Shown here piece after piece: positions 16,325-24,185 of a stretch of 39,140 nt of DNA (position 1 is the first letter of the stretch; the number at the start of each line of letters is the position of its first letter). The position numbers were made by a program, and so were the translations under genes. The notes beneath the pieces are model-generated. The model worked only from the letters and a program-made list of their open reading frames with translations, was not told the origin of the DNA and did no database searches. This stretch comes from Fidelibacterota bacterium UBA2125. Lineage in GTDB: Bacteria; Fidelibacterota; Marinisomatia; Marinisomatales; S15-B10. The stretch covers positions 1-39,140 of the forward strand of contig DCXX01000009.1 in NCBI GenBank assembly GCA_002329125.1. The letters are read 5' to 3'.

Positions 16325-17716
16325 ATGAAAAAGATGATATCTGTTTTATTTATGACTTTGGTTTTTGCGGTGAACCTGTCTGCCCAATCGGCCAAGTATT
16401 TCAGTGACACATTTGCTGATGTTGTGAAGAAAGTCAACCCAGCTGTAGTCACTATTACTAGTGAAAGAGTGGTGACGGACCAGTGGCGTCACCCTTTCGA
16501 AGAATTTTTTGATAATGATTATTTCGGGAACAATTCTCCTGAAAGAGAACGTCGGAGCCGGGCCCTCGGTTCAGGTGTTATCGTAGATGCAAAAAATGGG
16601 TACATCCTGACAAACAACCATGTTGTGGAAGATGCAGATGAGATTTCCATTTATCTTATTGATGAACGTGAGTTTAAAGCGGAAGTATTAGGGGCTGATC
16701 CCAAAAGTGACATTGCTGTTCTCAAGATTAGTACTGATAACCTAACCGAAGTTCGGCTTGGCGATTCTGACAAACTTGATGTAGGCGAGTGGGTTCTGGC
16801 TATCGGTAGTCCATTCTCCTCTAATCTTAGTCATACGGTCACAGCGGGAATCGTCAGTGCGAAAGGTAGAAGCAGCGTTATCGGCAGCGTGGACTATGAA
16901 GATTTTATTCAGACCGATGCAGCCATCAATCCTGGTAACAGCGGCGGTGCCCTTGTGAATCTGGATGGTGAGCTGGTGGGTATCAATACAGCCATTGCTA
17001 CTGGTGGCTTCATGCGTAGCAGCGCCGGTGTCGGTTTTGCCATTCCCACCAACCTGGCGAAGACCATTATGAATGATTTGATTGCTGAAGGTCGGGTTAT
17101 CCGAGCGTGGCTTGGTGTCTTCATTCAGGATGTGAATGACGGTATTGCTAAAGCTTTGGATCTTCCCGATAGAAAGGGTGCCGTTGTTACTGAGGTGGTG
17201 GAGGGAAGTCCGGCGGACAAGGCCGGCTTTAAGATAGAGGATGTGATAGTTACCTTTGGCGACACAAAGATTCGCAACTCCTCTCATCTCAAGAACCTCG
17301 TCTCTTCAACCCGTCCTGAGACACGTCAAGATGTAAAAATTATCCGGAGAGGACGTAGCCGCACACTCAAGGTTGACCTTGCTGAACTTCCCCAGGAAGA
17401 TGTGATCTTTGCGTCAAATCGCACGCCATCTTATTCTTTAGGAATGCGCGTTGAAGACTTGGACGCTTCCATGGCCCGCCGTTTCCGGCTGCAAGACACT
17501 GAGTCCGGTGTGATTGTAGTGGAGGTATCTCCCTCCAGTGCCGCCGCCAAAGCAGGTGTTCAACCCGGTGATGTCATCAAGCGCGTTGGGGATACGGAAA
17601 TTGATTCGGCAAGGGAATTTAGAACTGCTATTTCAAGAGTGAATGATGAAGATTCAGTTTTGCTGCTCATCAGGCGGAGGGGTGGTTCCATATTTCTGCC
17701 TGTTGAGTTGAACTGA
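16325..17716 (+). CDS. HtrA/DegP-type periplasmic serine protease
   Basis: A 463-residue envelope protease and chaperone that degrades misfolded proteins. A signal peptide ends near SAQ (21). The trypsin-like domain has His99 (NNHVV), Asp129 (SDIAVLKI) and Ser206 in GNSGGAL. Two PDZ domains follow (about 255-345 and 365-460), the usual DegP/DegQ layout, and the length fits the family. The Q-linker loop near 55-80 (acidic, EEFFDNDYFGNN) matches the LA-loop of DegP-like proteases. It stands alone between the cytochrome unit and a strong terminator. A stress-responsive promoter is expected from the family, but none could be identified. Confidence 0.94.
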   Translation: MKKMISVLFMTLVFAVNLSAQSAKYFSDTFADVVKKVNPAVVTITSERVVTDQWRHPFEEFFDNDYFGNNSPERERRSRALGSGVIVDAKNGYILTNNHVVEDADEISIYLIDEREFKAEVLGADPKSDIAVLKISTDNLTEVRLGDSDKLDVGEWVLAIGSPFSSNLSHTVTAGIVSAKGRSSVIGSVDYEDFIQTDAAINPGNSGGALVNLDGELVGINTAIATGGFMRSSAGVGFAIPTNLAKTIMNDLIAEGRVIRAWLGVFIQDVNDGIAKALDLPDRKGAVVTEVVEGSPADKAGFKIEDVIVTFGDTKIRNSSHLKNLVSSTRPETRQDVKIIRRGRSRTLKVDLAELPQEDVIFASNRTPSYSLGMRVEDLDASMARRFRLQDTESGVIVVEVSPSSAAAKAGVQPGDVIKRVGDTEIDSAREFRTAISRVNDEDSVLLLIRRRGGSIFLPVELN

Positions 17717-17744
17717 ACTAATCAATACAGACATTTATTGGCTT

Positions 17745-17770
17745 TAAGGGGCTTTTTTTCGAGCCCCTTA
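17745..17770 (+). terminator. Intrinsic terminator after the HtrA gene
   Basis: A perfect 9-bp inverted repeat, TAAGGGGCT and AGCCCCTTA, has a T-rich 8-base loop. It begins 28 bases after the htrA stop and is followed by TTGTATCTG. The T-run lies in the loop instead of after the stem, so efficiency is uncertain, but the stem is strong. Confidence 0.65.
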
Positions 17771-17836
17771 TTGTATCTGTTTCTCCTCGCGGAAACAACT
17801 CCACACATCCCCTGAATCGTTTTGATTTGGTTACTC

Positions 17837-17863
17837 TTCACAGCTAACTTTACAAGCTGTGAA
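17837..17863 (+). repeat. Perfect inverted repeat ahead of the DUF2905 gene
   Basis: TTCACAGCT and AGCTGTGAA pair perfectly around a 9-base loop, ending 21 bases before ATG 17885. No T-run follows, so it is not a normal terminator. It could be an operator or a leader hairpin for the DUF2905-ileS transcript. Confidence 0.5.
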
Positions 17864-17884
17864 AGGACCAATTTCTCGACAGTG

Positions 17885-18100
17885 ATGAGTAAAATATTTC
17901 TCATATTCAGTATTGTCTTTTTCGTCATGTGGATACTTACATCATTTGGTTCAAACTTGCCGTTACTTGGTAAACTGGGCCGTCTGCCCGGTGATATTCA
18001 TTTTAACGTGAGTAATTTCTCTTTTTATTTTCCTTTAGGGACGTCCATCCTGTTGAGTATTCTACTAACCGTTGTTTTGAGACTTATTTCAAGGATTTAA
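17885..18100 (+). CDS. DUF2905 small membrane protein
   Basis: A 71-residue protein with two hydrophobic helices (about 4-23 and 48-68) joined by a loop reading LPLLGKLGRLPGDIHF. The PLLGKLGRLPGD core and the FYFPLGTSILLS second helix are the hallmarks of the DUF2905 family, widespread and of unknown function. The chosen ATG at 17885 gives the typical family length; the frame is open further upstream but would enter non-conserved sequence. It ends three bases before ileS, so it is probably cotranscribed with it. Confidence 0.85.
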   Translation: MSKIFLIFSIVFFVMWILTSFGSNLPLLGKLGRLPGDIHFNVSNFSFYFPLGTSILLSILLTVVLRLISRI

Positions 18101-18103
18101 GTC

Positions 18104-21100
18104 ATGCTAAAAATAGTTGATCCCAAAGTCGATTTTGTAGCACTAGAGCATGAAATCCTCGATTTTTGGAAAAAGAATGACATTTTTCGAAAAAGAGAAT
18201 CTGCGAACATCGGCAATGAGAAATGGTCGTTTATTGATGGTCCTATCACCGCAAACAACCCTATGGGTGTGCATCACGCTTGGGGCCGTACTTATAAAGA
18301 TCTCTTTCTCCGTTACAAGGCGATGAAAGGTTTTGATTTGAGATACCAGAACGGCTTTGACTGTCAGGGCCTCTGGGTAGAGGTGGAAGTTGAAAAGGAA
18401 ATGGGCTTTAAAAGCAAGAAAGATATTGAAGGGTACGGAATCGATACTTTTGTGAATAAATGTAAAGAGAGAGTGCTACGATATTCGGCTGTTCAGACAC
18501 AACAGTCTGCACGTCTTGGATACTGGATGGATTGGAATGATCCTGATCAATTAGAAATGCTTGCCGATAACATTATCGAAAATCCATCAAAAGAGATCAC
18601 TATTGATGGCCCAGAGGGTCCAGTAACTGACACGGTTGAAAACCTTGTTGGGCGGCTCGGTATGCCTGAGCTCGGCGGCAGTTACTACACTTTCTCCAAT
18701 GAAAACAATTATATGATCTGGCGAGCAATTAAGATATGTCATGACAACGGCTGGCTTTACCGTGGTGCTGACAGTATGCCGTGGTGTCCCAGATGTGCTA
18801 CGGGGATCAGTCAACACGAGATTGTGACAGACGGTTATGAAGAAATTACCCACCGAAGCGTTTACGTGAAATATCCTCTCAGGGGAAGAGAGGGTGAATA
18901 TATTCTCATTTGGACCACCACGCCGTGGACTTTAACCAGTAATGTGGCCGTGGCTGTTGGACCGGAACTCGATTATGTGAAAGTCAAAATGGTTGAGAGC
19001 AATGACATTTTATACCTTGCTAAAGATACTACCAACGTTCTGGATGGAGACTATGCTATCCTTGAAGAGCTGAAGGGGAAAGATATGGTAGGGTGGACCT
19101 ATGATGGCCCCTTTGATGAACTTCCTGCACAACAGGCCCCGGGCGGTTGGACGGAACTCAAAGATATCATTGAGAAGATACCTGAAAGTTCAAAGGAAGC
19201 TCATCAGGTCATCCCATGGGATGAGGTTACCGAAGATGAGGGTACTGGAATCGTTCATATTGCTCCCGGTGCCGGTGCTGAAGACTTTCGCCTCGGAAAA
19301 GAATTCAAGCTTCCTGTCATTGCACCCTTGGATGATGAAGGAAAAATTGTGGATGGATTTGGCTGGCTTACAGGTACAGTTGTTCATGAGGTGACACAGC
19401 CCATCTTTGACAATTTGAAGGAGAAGGGTCTCCTCTACAAGATTGAGAATTACAAACATCGTTATCCAACATGCTGGCGCTGTAAGACTGAGCTCGTTTT
19501 TCGATTGGTGGACGAATGGTTCTTAGGCATGGATGATTTGAGACCGCTACTTATGGATATCACAAAGCAGATAAATTGGATTCCCAGCTTTGGTATGGAT
19601 CGCGAACTGGACTGGCTCAAAAATATGCAGGACTGGATGATCTCGAAGAAGCGGTATTGGGGACTCGCTCTCCCCATTTGGGAATGTGACAAATGTGACC
19701 ACTGGACTGTTATAGGGGATGATATTGAGTTAAAAGAACGGGCTGTTTCCGGTTACGATCAGTTCGAAGGTCACACGCCTCACCGACCGTGGATAGATGC
19801 TGTTAAGATCGGTTGCGAAAAATGTAGTAGCGAAATGACACGTGTTCCCGATGTAGGAAATCCCTGGCTCGACGCAGGAATTGTCACTTTCAGTACACTC
19901 AGCTACCGGCATGATCCAGACTACTGGAAAGAATGGTATCCTGCTGACTGGATCAGCGAAAGCTTTCCCGGTCAGTTCAGAAATTGGTTTTATAGCATGC
20001 TTGTAATGGGTGCCATTATTGACAAAAGTCCCTCTTTCAAAAGTAATTTCGGTTATGCCACGCTTTTGGCTGAAGATGGTCGAGAAATGCATAAAAGTTG
20101 GGGCAATTCTATAGAATTCAACGAAGCTGCTGACAAGATGGGCGTGGATGTTATGCGGTGGATGTATTCAATCCAAAACCCAGAGCAAAACCTGCTTTTT
20201 GGTTACGACACAGCCAAAGAAATTCGCCGCCGCCTCATTACTCTGTGGAATGTTTATTCCTTTTTTGTTACCTATGCCCGCCTAGATGAGTTTGATCCCG
20301 CCACGGAGGTGAAACGGGAGGATTTGACCCAGCTTGATCTTTGGATTACATCAAAGATGGATCAGCTTACTCTGCTGGCGGTTGAGGCTTTCGACACTTA
20401 CCGTGCTGACAAATTAATGAAGCGCTTGGATCGTTTTCTGGAAGACCTCTCCAACTGGTACGTCAGACGGAATCGCCGCCGTTATTGGAAGAGTGAAAAC
20501 GATAGCGACAAGAACGCCGCCTATTTCACGCTCTATTCAGTGTTAAAGAAACTGATCCTGACTCTTGCACCTGTGGTACCGTTCATTACTGAAAAGATCT
20601 ATCAAAACCTTATTCGGGAATTGGAGCCGGATGCCCCTGAAAGTATTCATCTTAATAGTTTCCCTTCAGCGAATCTTGAAGATGTGAATGAGAAGTTGAT
20701 CCATGAAATGGATGGTGTGGTGAAAGTAGTGGAAATGGGCCGTTACGCCAGGAATCGGGCATCTTTGAAAATCCGCCAACCGTTGGAAAAATTACAGTTT
20801 GCCACTGATGACAAAAAAGTGGCTGCTGCTGTCATGGTGAATAAGGATCAGATCATTGAGGAACTGAATATCAAGGCTGTGGAGCAGGTTGGATCATATT
20901 CTGATCTGGTGAAACGTGAATTGGCCCCGAACTTCGCTACGCTGGGTGAAAAATATGGTGACGGGGTGACTGACGTCACAGATTTGTTGAAAAATTTTTC
21001 TTATGATGATTTTGCAAAAGAAATCAGAAATTCTGGTACTATGATTTGCTCGAAAAATGGGCTGGATTACGAGTTAACGAGAGAAGATGTGAGGGTAAAA

Positions 21101-21445
21101 GACGAATCACTCGAAGGAAAATCAGCGGTAACTGATGGTGGTCTCACTGTGGCGGTAGTTACAGATCTGACTGATGAACTGATCCAGGAAGGTTATGTGA
21201 GAGATATGGTCAGGCATGTTCAGAACATGCGTAAGGAAGCTGACTTCAATGTGGAGGATCGAATCACGGTTAACTACCATGCAAAAAATAGTGTGAGTGA
21301 AGCCATTAAAAAGTTTGAAGGTTATTTCCGGAATGAAGTTCTTGCAGTAGAACTGACTTTCGGTGATGTAGAGGGTGAGTTGACAAAAGAGATATCCATC
21401 GGTGGTGAAAAGATTGTCTTCGGTATCTCTCGGGTAAAAGAATAA
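18104..21445 (+). CDS. ileS: Isoleucyl-tRNA synthetase with atypical signature motifs
   Basis: A 1113-residue class I synthetase that charges tRNA-Ile. The first signature is PMGVHHAWGR, with HHAW (57-60) where HIGH is usual, and the second is REMHKS (660-665) instead of KMSKS. The editing domain is recognisable by WTTTPWTLTSNVAVAVG. Cysteine pairs in MPWCPRC, CWRCK, CDKCDHW and CEKCSSE suggest bound zinc. The C-terminal anticodon-binding region (about 780-1113) carries RNRASLKIRQPLEKL, seen in IleS. I recall this GPITANNPMGVHHAWG variant from some other bacteria, so it is a distinct IleS lineage and not a decayed gene. No second ileS lies in the window. Confidence 0.9.
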   Translation: MLKIVDPKVDFVALEHEILDFWKKNDIFRKRESANIGNEKWSFIDGPITANNPMGVHHAWGRTYKDLFLRYKAMKGFDLRYQNGFDCQGLWVEVEVEKEMGFKSKKDIEGYGIDTFVNKCKERVLRYSAVQTQQSARLGYWMDWNDPDQLEMLADNIIENPSKEITIDGPEGPVTDTVENLVGRLGMPELGGSYYTFSNENNYMIWRAIKICHDNGWLYRGADSMPWCPRCATGISQHEIVTDGYEEITHRSVYVKYPLRGREGEYILIWTTTPWTLTSNVAVAVGPELDYVKVKMVESNDILYLAKDTTNVLDGDYAILEELKGKDMVGWTYDGPFDELPAQQAPGGWTELKDIIEKIPESSKEAHQVIPWDEVTEDEGTGIVHIAPGAGAEDFRLGKEFKLPVIAPLDDEGKIVDGFGWLTGTVVHEVTQPIFDNLKEKGLLYKIENYKHRYPTCWRCKTELVFRLVDEWFLGMDDLRPLLMDITKQINWIPSFGMDRELDWLKNMQDWMISKKRYWGLALPIWECDKCDHWTVIGDDIELKERAVSGYDQFEGHTPHRPWIDAVKIGCEKCSSEMTRVPDVGNPWLDAGIVTFSTLSYRHDPDYWKEWYPADWISESFPGQFRNWFYSMLVMGAIIDKSPSFKSNFGYATLLAEDGREMHKSWGNSIEFNEAADKMGVDVMRWMYSIQNPEQNLLFGYDTAKEIRRRLITLWNVYSFFVTYARLDEFDPATEVKREDLTQLDLWITSKMDQLTLLAVEAFDTYRADKLMKRLDRFLEDLSNWYVRRNRRRYWKSENDSDKNAAYFTLYSVLKKLILTLAPVVPFITEKIYQNLIRELEPDAPESIHLNSFPSANLEDVNEKLIHEMDGVVKVVEMGRYARNRASLKIRQPLEKLQFATDDKKVAAAVMVNKDQIIEELNIKAVEQVGSYSDLVKRELAPNFATLGEKYGDGVTDVTDLLKNFSYDDFAKEIRNSGTMICSKNGLDYELTREDVRVKDESLEGKSAVTDGGLTVAVVTDLTDELIQEGYVRDMVRHVQNMRKEADFNVEDRITVNYHAKNSVSEAIKKFEGYFRNEVLAVELTFGDVEGELTKEISIGGEKIVFGISRVKE

Positions 21446-21462
21446 ATATTCGGAGAAAAACA

Positions 21463-21849
21463 ATGACAGCAAAGAAACTGACAAAGAAGCAATTAGCGGA
21501 ATATGAGAAGATTGTACTCAAACTACGTGAAAAAACCTTAGAGGATATGGATACTGTCAAGGAAACGTCCATCAATGACAGTAGTAACCTCGATAGCACA
21601 GCTCGAGATTCCAATTACGCCTATCACATGGCGGACGTCGGCACTGATTCTCAGGAGCGGGAGAAATCATTCCTCTGGTACACGCGGGAAAACAAATTTA
21701 TCCGCTATCTGGATGAGGCTCTGGATCGTATCAAGGATGGAACCTTTGGTCTGTGCAAGGTGTGTGGTGAACTGATCCCTCATGCCCGATTGAAGGAAGT
21801 TCCCCATACGACACAGTGCGTCAATTGTAAAAACGAAAATCCATCATAA
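21463..21849 (+). CDS. TraR/DksA-type zinc-finger transcription factor
   Basis: A 128-residue regulator that would bind RNA polymerase through its secondary channel. A coiled-coil-forming helical N-terminal half (about 5-90) precedes a four-cysteine zinc finger: Cys98, Cys101, Cys119 and Cys122 (CKVCG and CVNC). Length and layout match small DksA-like proteins in FCB bacteria, usually annotated as general stress or rRNA-control factors. A GGAG ribosome site is placed well before ATG 21463. It follows ileS after 17 bases and precedes lspA after four. Confidence 0.9.
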   Translation: MTAKKLTKKQLAEYEKIVLKLREKTLEDMDTVKETSINDSSNLDSTARDSNYAYHMADVGTDSQEREKSFLWYTRENKFIRYLDEALDRIKDGTFGLCKVCGELIPHARLKEVPHTTQCVNCKNENPS

Positions 21850-21853
21850 TCGT

Positions 21854-22330
21854 TTGAACCCAGTCGTCTACTCCATCATTGCGGTGGCGGTGGATCAGAT
21901 CACCAAAGCGATCACCCGCGCCACAATGGATCTTTACGATTCTGTCTCCATCCTGGGAGATTTTTTCCGCCTCACATACGTGGAGAATTCAGGCATAGCA
22001 TTCGGAATAAATTTTCAGGGCGGTACAGTTGTTTTTACATTTCTGGCATCGGTGGCTACTGTGGGGGTGGCGTGGTATCTATGGAAATCTCAGAAGGCGG
22101 ATTTTATTCACCGTCTGGCCTTGTCCCTGATATTGGGAGGTGCTGTGGGAAATCTCATGGATAGATTTCTTTTCGGCCGGGTAGTGGATTTCTTTCATTT
22201 CAGCATTGGACAGTATTCCTGGCCGGTTTTCAATGTGGCCGATTCGTGTGTAACAGTGGGAATGGTGCTATTTCTTTACAGCGGCTATGTCAGTGAAGAC
22301 GGAAATAGCAAAACCGATGAAAGCACTTAG
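21854..22330 (+). CDS. lspA: Lipoprotein signal peptidase II
   Basis: A 158-residue inner-membrane aspartyl protease that cuts signal peptides from prolipoproteins. Four hydrophobic segments are visible; conserved motifs are DQITK (14-18), ENSGIAFG (44-51), GNLMDR (99-104), VVDFF (110-114) and NVADS (127-131), which carry the catalytic aspartates. The start is TTG, four bases after the DksA-like stop. Several lipoproteins in this window (cyclophilin, M14 peptidase, propeller, cytochrome, 1083-residue protein) would be its substrates. Its 3' end overlaps the next gene by 14 bases. Confidence 0.93.
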   Translation: MNPVVYSIIAVAVDQITKAITRATMDLYDSVSILGDFFRLTYVENSGIAFGINFQGGTVVFTFLASVATVGVAWYLWKSQKADFIHRLALSLILGGAVGNLMDRFLFGRVVDFFHFSIGQYSWPVFNVADSCVTVGMVLFLYSGYVSEDGNSKTDEST

Positions 22331-23276
22331 TATCATTGCTGAAGTGTCCAATATCCGTCTGGACAAATATCTTGCCGAGGAAATTGAACTAATCTCTCGT
22401 TCTAGGATAAAAGATTCCATCATCTCCAAGGATGTGTTGGTGAACGGAGAGGCTGTAAAACCGAGCTTTAAACTTGCAGGTGGAGAGACTATCCAGGTTG
22501 AAATCCCAGATCCTCAGCCCATGGAACTGGAATCGCAACCGATCCCGCTAGATATTATCCACGAAGATAACGACATTGTGGTTTTGAACAAGCAGGTTGG
22601 ACTAGTGGTACACCCTGGTGCGGGGAATCGGACAGGGACACTTGTGAACGGACTGATCTATCACTTTGATCAGTTATCATCCGTTTCGGGTAGCCTAAGG
22701 CCCGGTATTGTTCACCGCCTTGATAAAGACACTTCCGGTATCATGGTGGTGGCAAAGAATGACGCCGCCCACGGTAACATCGCTTTGCAGTTCTCTGAGC
22801 GAACAGTGGAAAAGACATATCTTGCTCTCGTTTGGGGTATACCTGAAGAAACGGAAGGGAAGATTGATTTACCAATCATCCGACACCCTAAGGAGCGGAC
22901 TCTTTTTACTATCGGTGAAGTTGGTCGGCCGGCCCTGACGGAATTTCGGCTGTTGGAGTCGTTCGAATATCTGTCACTCCTTGAACTAACTCCGCGGACA
23001 GGCAGGACTCATCAGCTCCGTGTCCATCTATCAGAAATGGGTCGTCCCATATTTGGTGATGACAGTTATGGCGGAGGTGAAAAGCGGGCGAAAGGTTTTC
23101 TTCCTGAGGTGGCGAAAGAACTTTCCCGTCTGGCCAAAATTTTGAACCGGCAGGCTCTTCATGCAATGAGTTTGGTCTTTGACCATCCATCGACAGGGGA
23201 AAGAGTGACTTTTGTTGCACCCATTGCAGATGACATTGCAGTGGTGATTCATGAATTGGAGCCAGAAGATGCCTGA
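22317..23276 (+). CDS. rluD: RluD/RluA-family pseudouridine synthase
   Basis: A 319-residue rRNA-modifying enzyme. An S4 RNA-binding domain occupies about 8-68 (IRLDKYLAEE and SRIKDSI). The synthase domain has HRLDKDTSG (133-141) with catalytic Asp136 and RTGRTHQLRVHL for the substrate pocket. The S4 plus synthase layout matches RluD, which modifies helix 69 of 23S rRNA; RluC is an alternative. ATG 22317 overlaps lspA by 14 bases; an in-frame ATG at 22287 is also possible. The last eight bases overlap the next gene. Confidence 0.88.
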   Translation: MKALSIIAEVSNIRLDKYLAEEIELISRSRIKDSIISKDVLVNGEAVKPSFKLAGGETIQVEIPDPQPMELESQPIPLDIIHEDNDIVVLNKQVGLVVHPGAGNRTGTLVNGLIYHFDQLSSVSGSLRPGIVHRLDKDTSGIMVVAKNDAAHGNIALQFSERTVEKTYLALVWGIPEETEGKIDLPIIRHPKERTLFTIGEVGRPALTEFRLLESFEYLSLLELTPRTGRTHQLRVHLSEMGRPIFGDDSYGGGEKRAKGFLPEVAKELSRLAKILNRQALHAMSLVFDHPSTGERVTFVAPIADDIAVVIHELEPEDA

Positions 23277-24168
23277 TAACAAAATAAATGGCTTCCTGGA
23301 ATATCTAAAGAAAGAACGAAGCTACTCTCCCCATACCATTAAAGCGTATAAGACTGACCTGATTCAGTTCAGTCGATTCGTAAAGGAGTATGGTGGAACA
23401 GGTTCTTTTAATGTCTCATCAGTGGATAAAAAAACTGTACAGCATTTTGTAGGTTCTCTGACGGAAAAGGGTTTGTCGCCTAAATCGACAGGTAGAAAGC
23501 TCGCCAGCATAAAGTCATTTTTCAGGTATCTGCTTAAACACGCTCATGTTGAATCAAATCCCGCTTCAGCTGTCAAGGCGCCGAAGCAGCATGCCTCGCT
23601 ACCGAAGTTTCTGCAGAAAGAGGTGCTGGTGCAGATCCTTTCACATTCTGATAAAGATGACTGGCAGTTGAAGAGGGACAAAACAATCCTTGAACTGCTC
23701 TACAGTACCGGTATCCGTCTCAGTGAACTGGTGTCTATTGATGTGGGTGATATCCAAATTGATCAGAAAACAGTGAAAGTTTTTGGGAAAGGGGGCAAAG
23801 AGCGGATTGTTCCGTTTGGTGGCAAAGCTGCCGAAGCTCTGGGCTTTTATCTTAAAGAGAGAAATATTCACGTGCAGAAAGATCTGAATGATAATCCTTT
23901 ATTTGTCTCGAAACAGGGGCTCAGGATTTCCCCAAGGACCGTACAATCGAGATTGAAAAAGCTGTTTGATTCAGTAGCGGCCGGGAGTGGATTTACGCCT
24001 CACCTCATGCGGCACACATTTGCCACCCATCTGCTGGACCATGGAGCTGACATTCGGGCTGTAAAAGAATTGCTCGGCCACGCCAGCCTCTCTTCTACGC
24101 AGATTTACACTCATCTCGAGACAGAGAAGATGAAGAAAATCTTTGAGCAGGCGCACCCCCATGCATAA
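23269..24168 (+). CDS. XerC/XerD-type tyrosine recombinase
   Basis: A 299-residue site-specific recombinase. The N-terminal SAM-like DNA-binding domain covers about 5-90 (YSPHTIKAYKTDL), and the catalytic domain has Arg150 (STGIRLSEL), a GKGGKER turn with the Lys, His245 and Arg248 (HLMRH), His271 (LGHASLSST) and nucleophile Tyr280. All catalytic residues are present. It probably resolves chromosome dimers with a partner encoded elsewhere, which fits a housekeeping position next to lspA and rluD and not a mobile element. GGAG lies seven bases before ATG 23269. XerC or XerD cannot be separated by eye. Confidence 0.92.
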   Translation: MPDNKINGFLEYLKKERSYSPHTIKAYKTDLIQFSRFVKEYGGTGSFNVSSVDKKTVQHFVGSLTEKGLSPKSTGRKLASIKSFFRYLLKHAHVESNPASAVKAPKQHASLPKFLQKEVLVQILSHSDKDDWQLKRDKTILELLYSTGIRLSELVSIDVGDIQIDQKTVKVFGKGGKERIVPFGGKAAEALGFYLKERNIHVQKDLNDNPLFVSKQGLRISPRTVQSRLKKLFDSVAAGSGFTPHLMRHTFATHLLDHGADIRAVKELLGHASLSSTQIYTHLETEKMKKIFEQAHPHA

Positions 24169-24185
24169 CGGTTAAGGAACTGAAT

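Noticed and set aside
23269..24168. Tyrosine recombinase as sign of an integrated mobile element
   Set aside because: It has XerC/D-like length and lies overlapped in a housekeeping run, with no attachment repeats, tRNA target or phage genes nearby.
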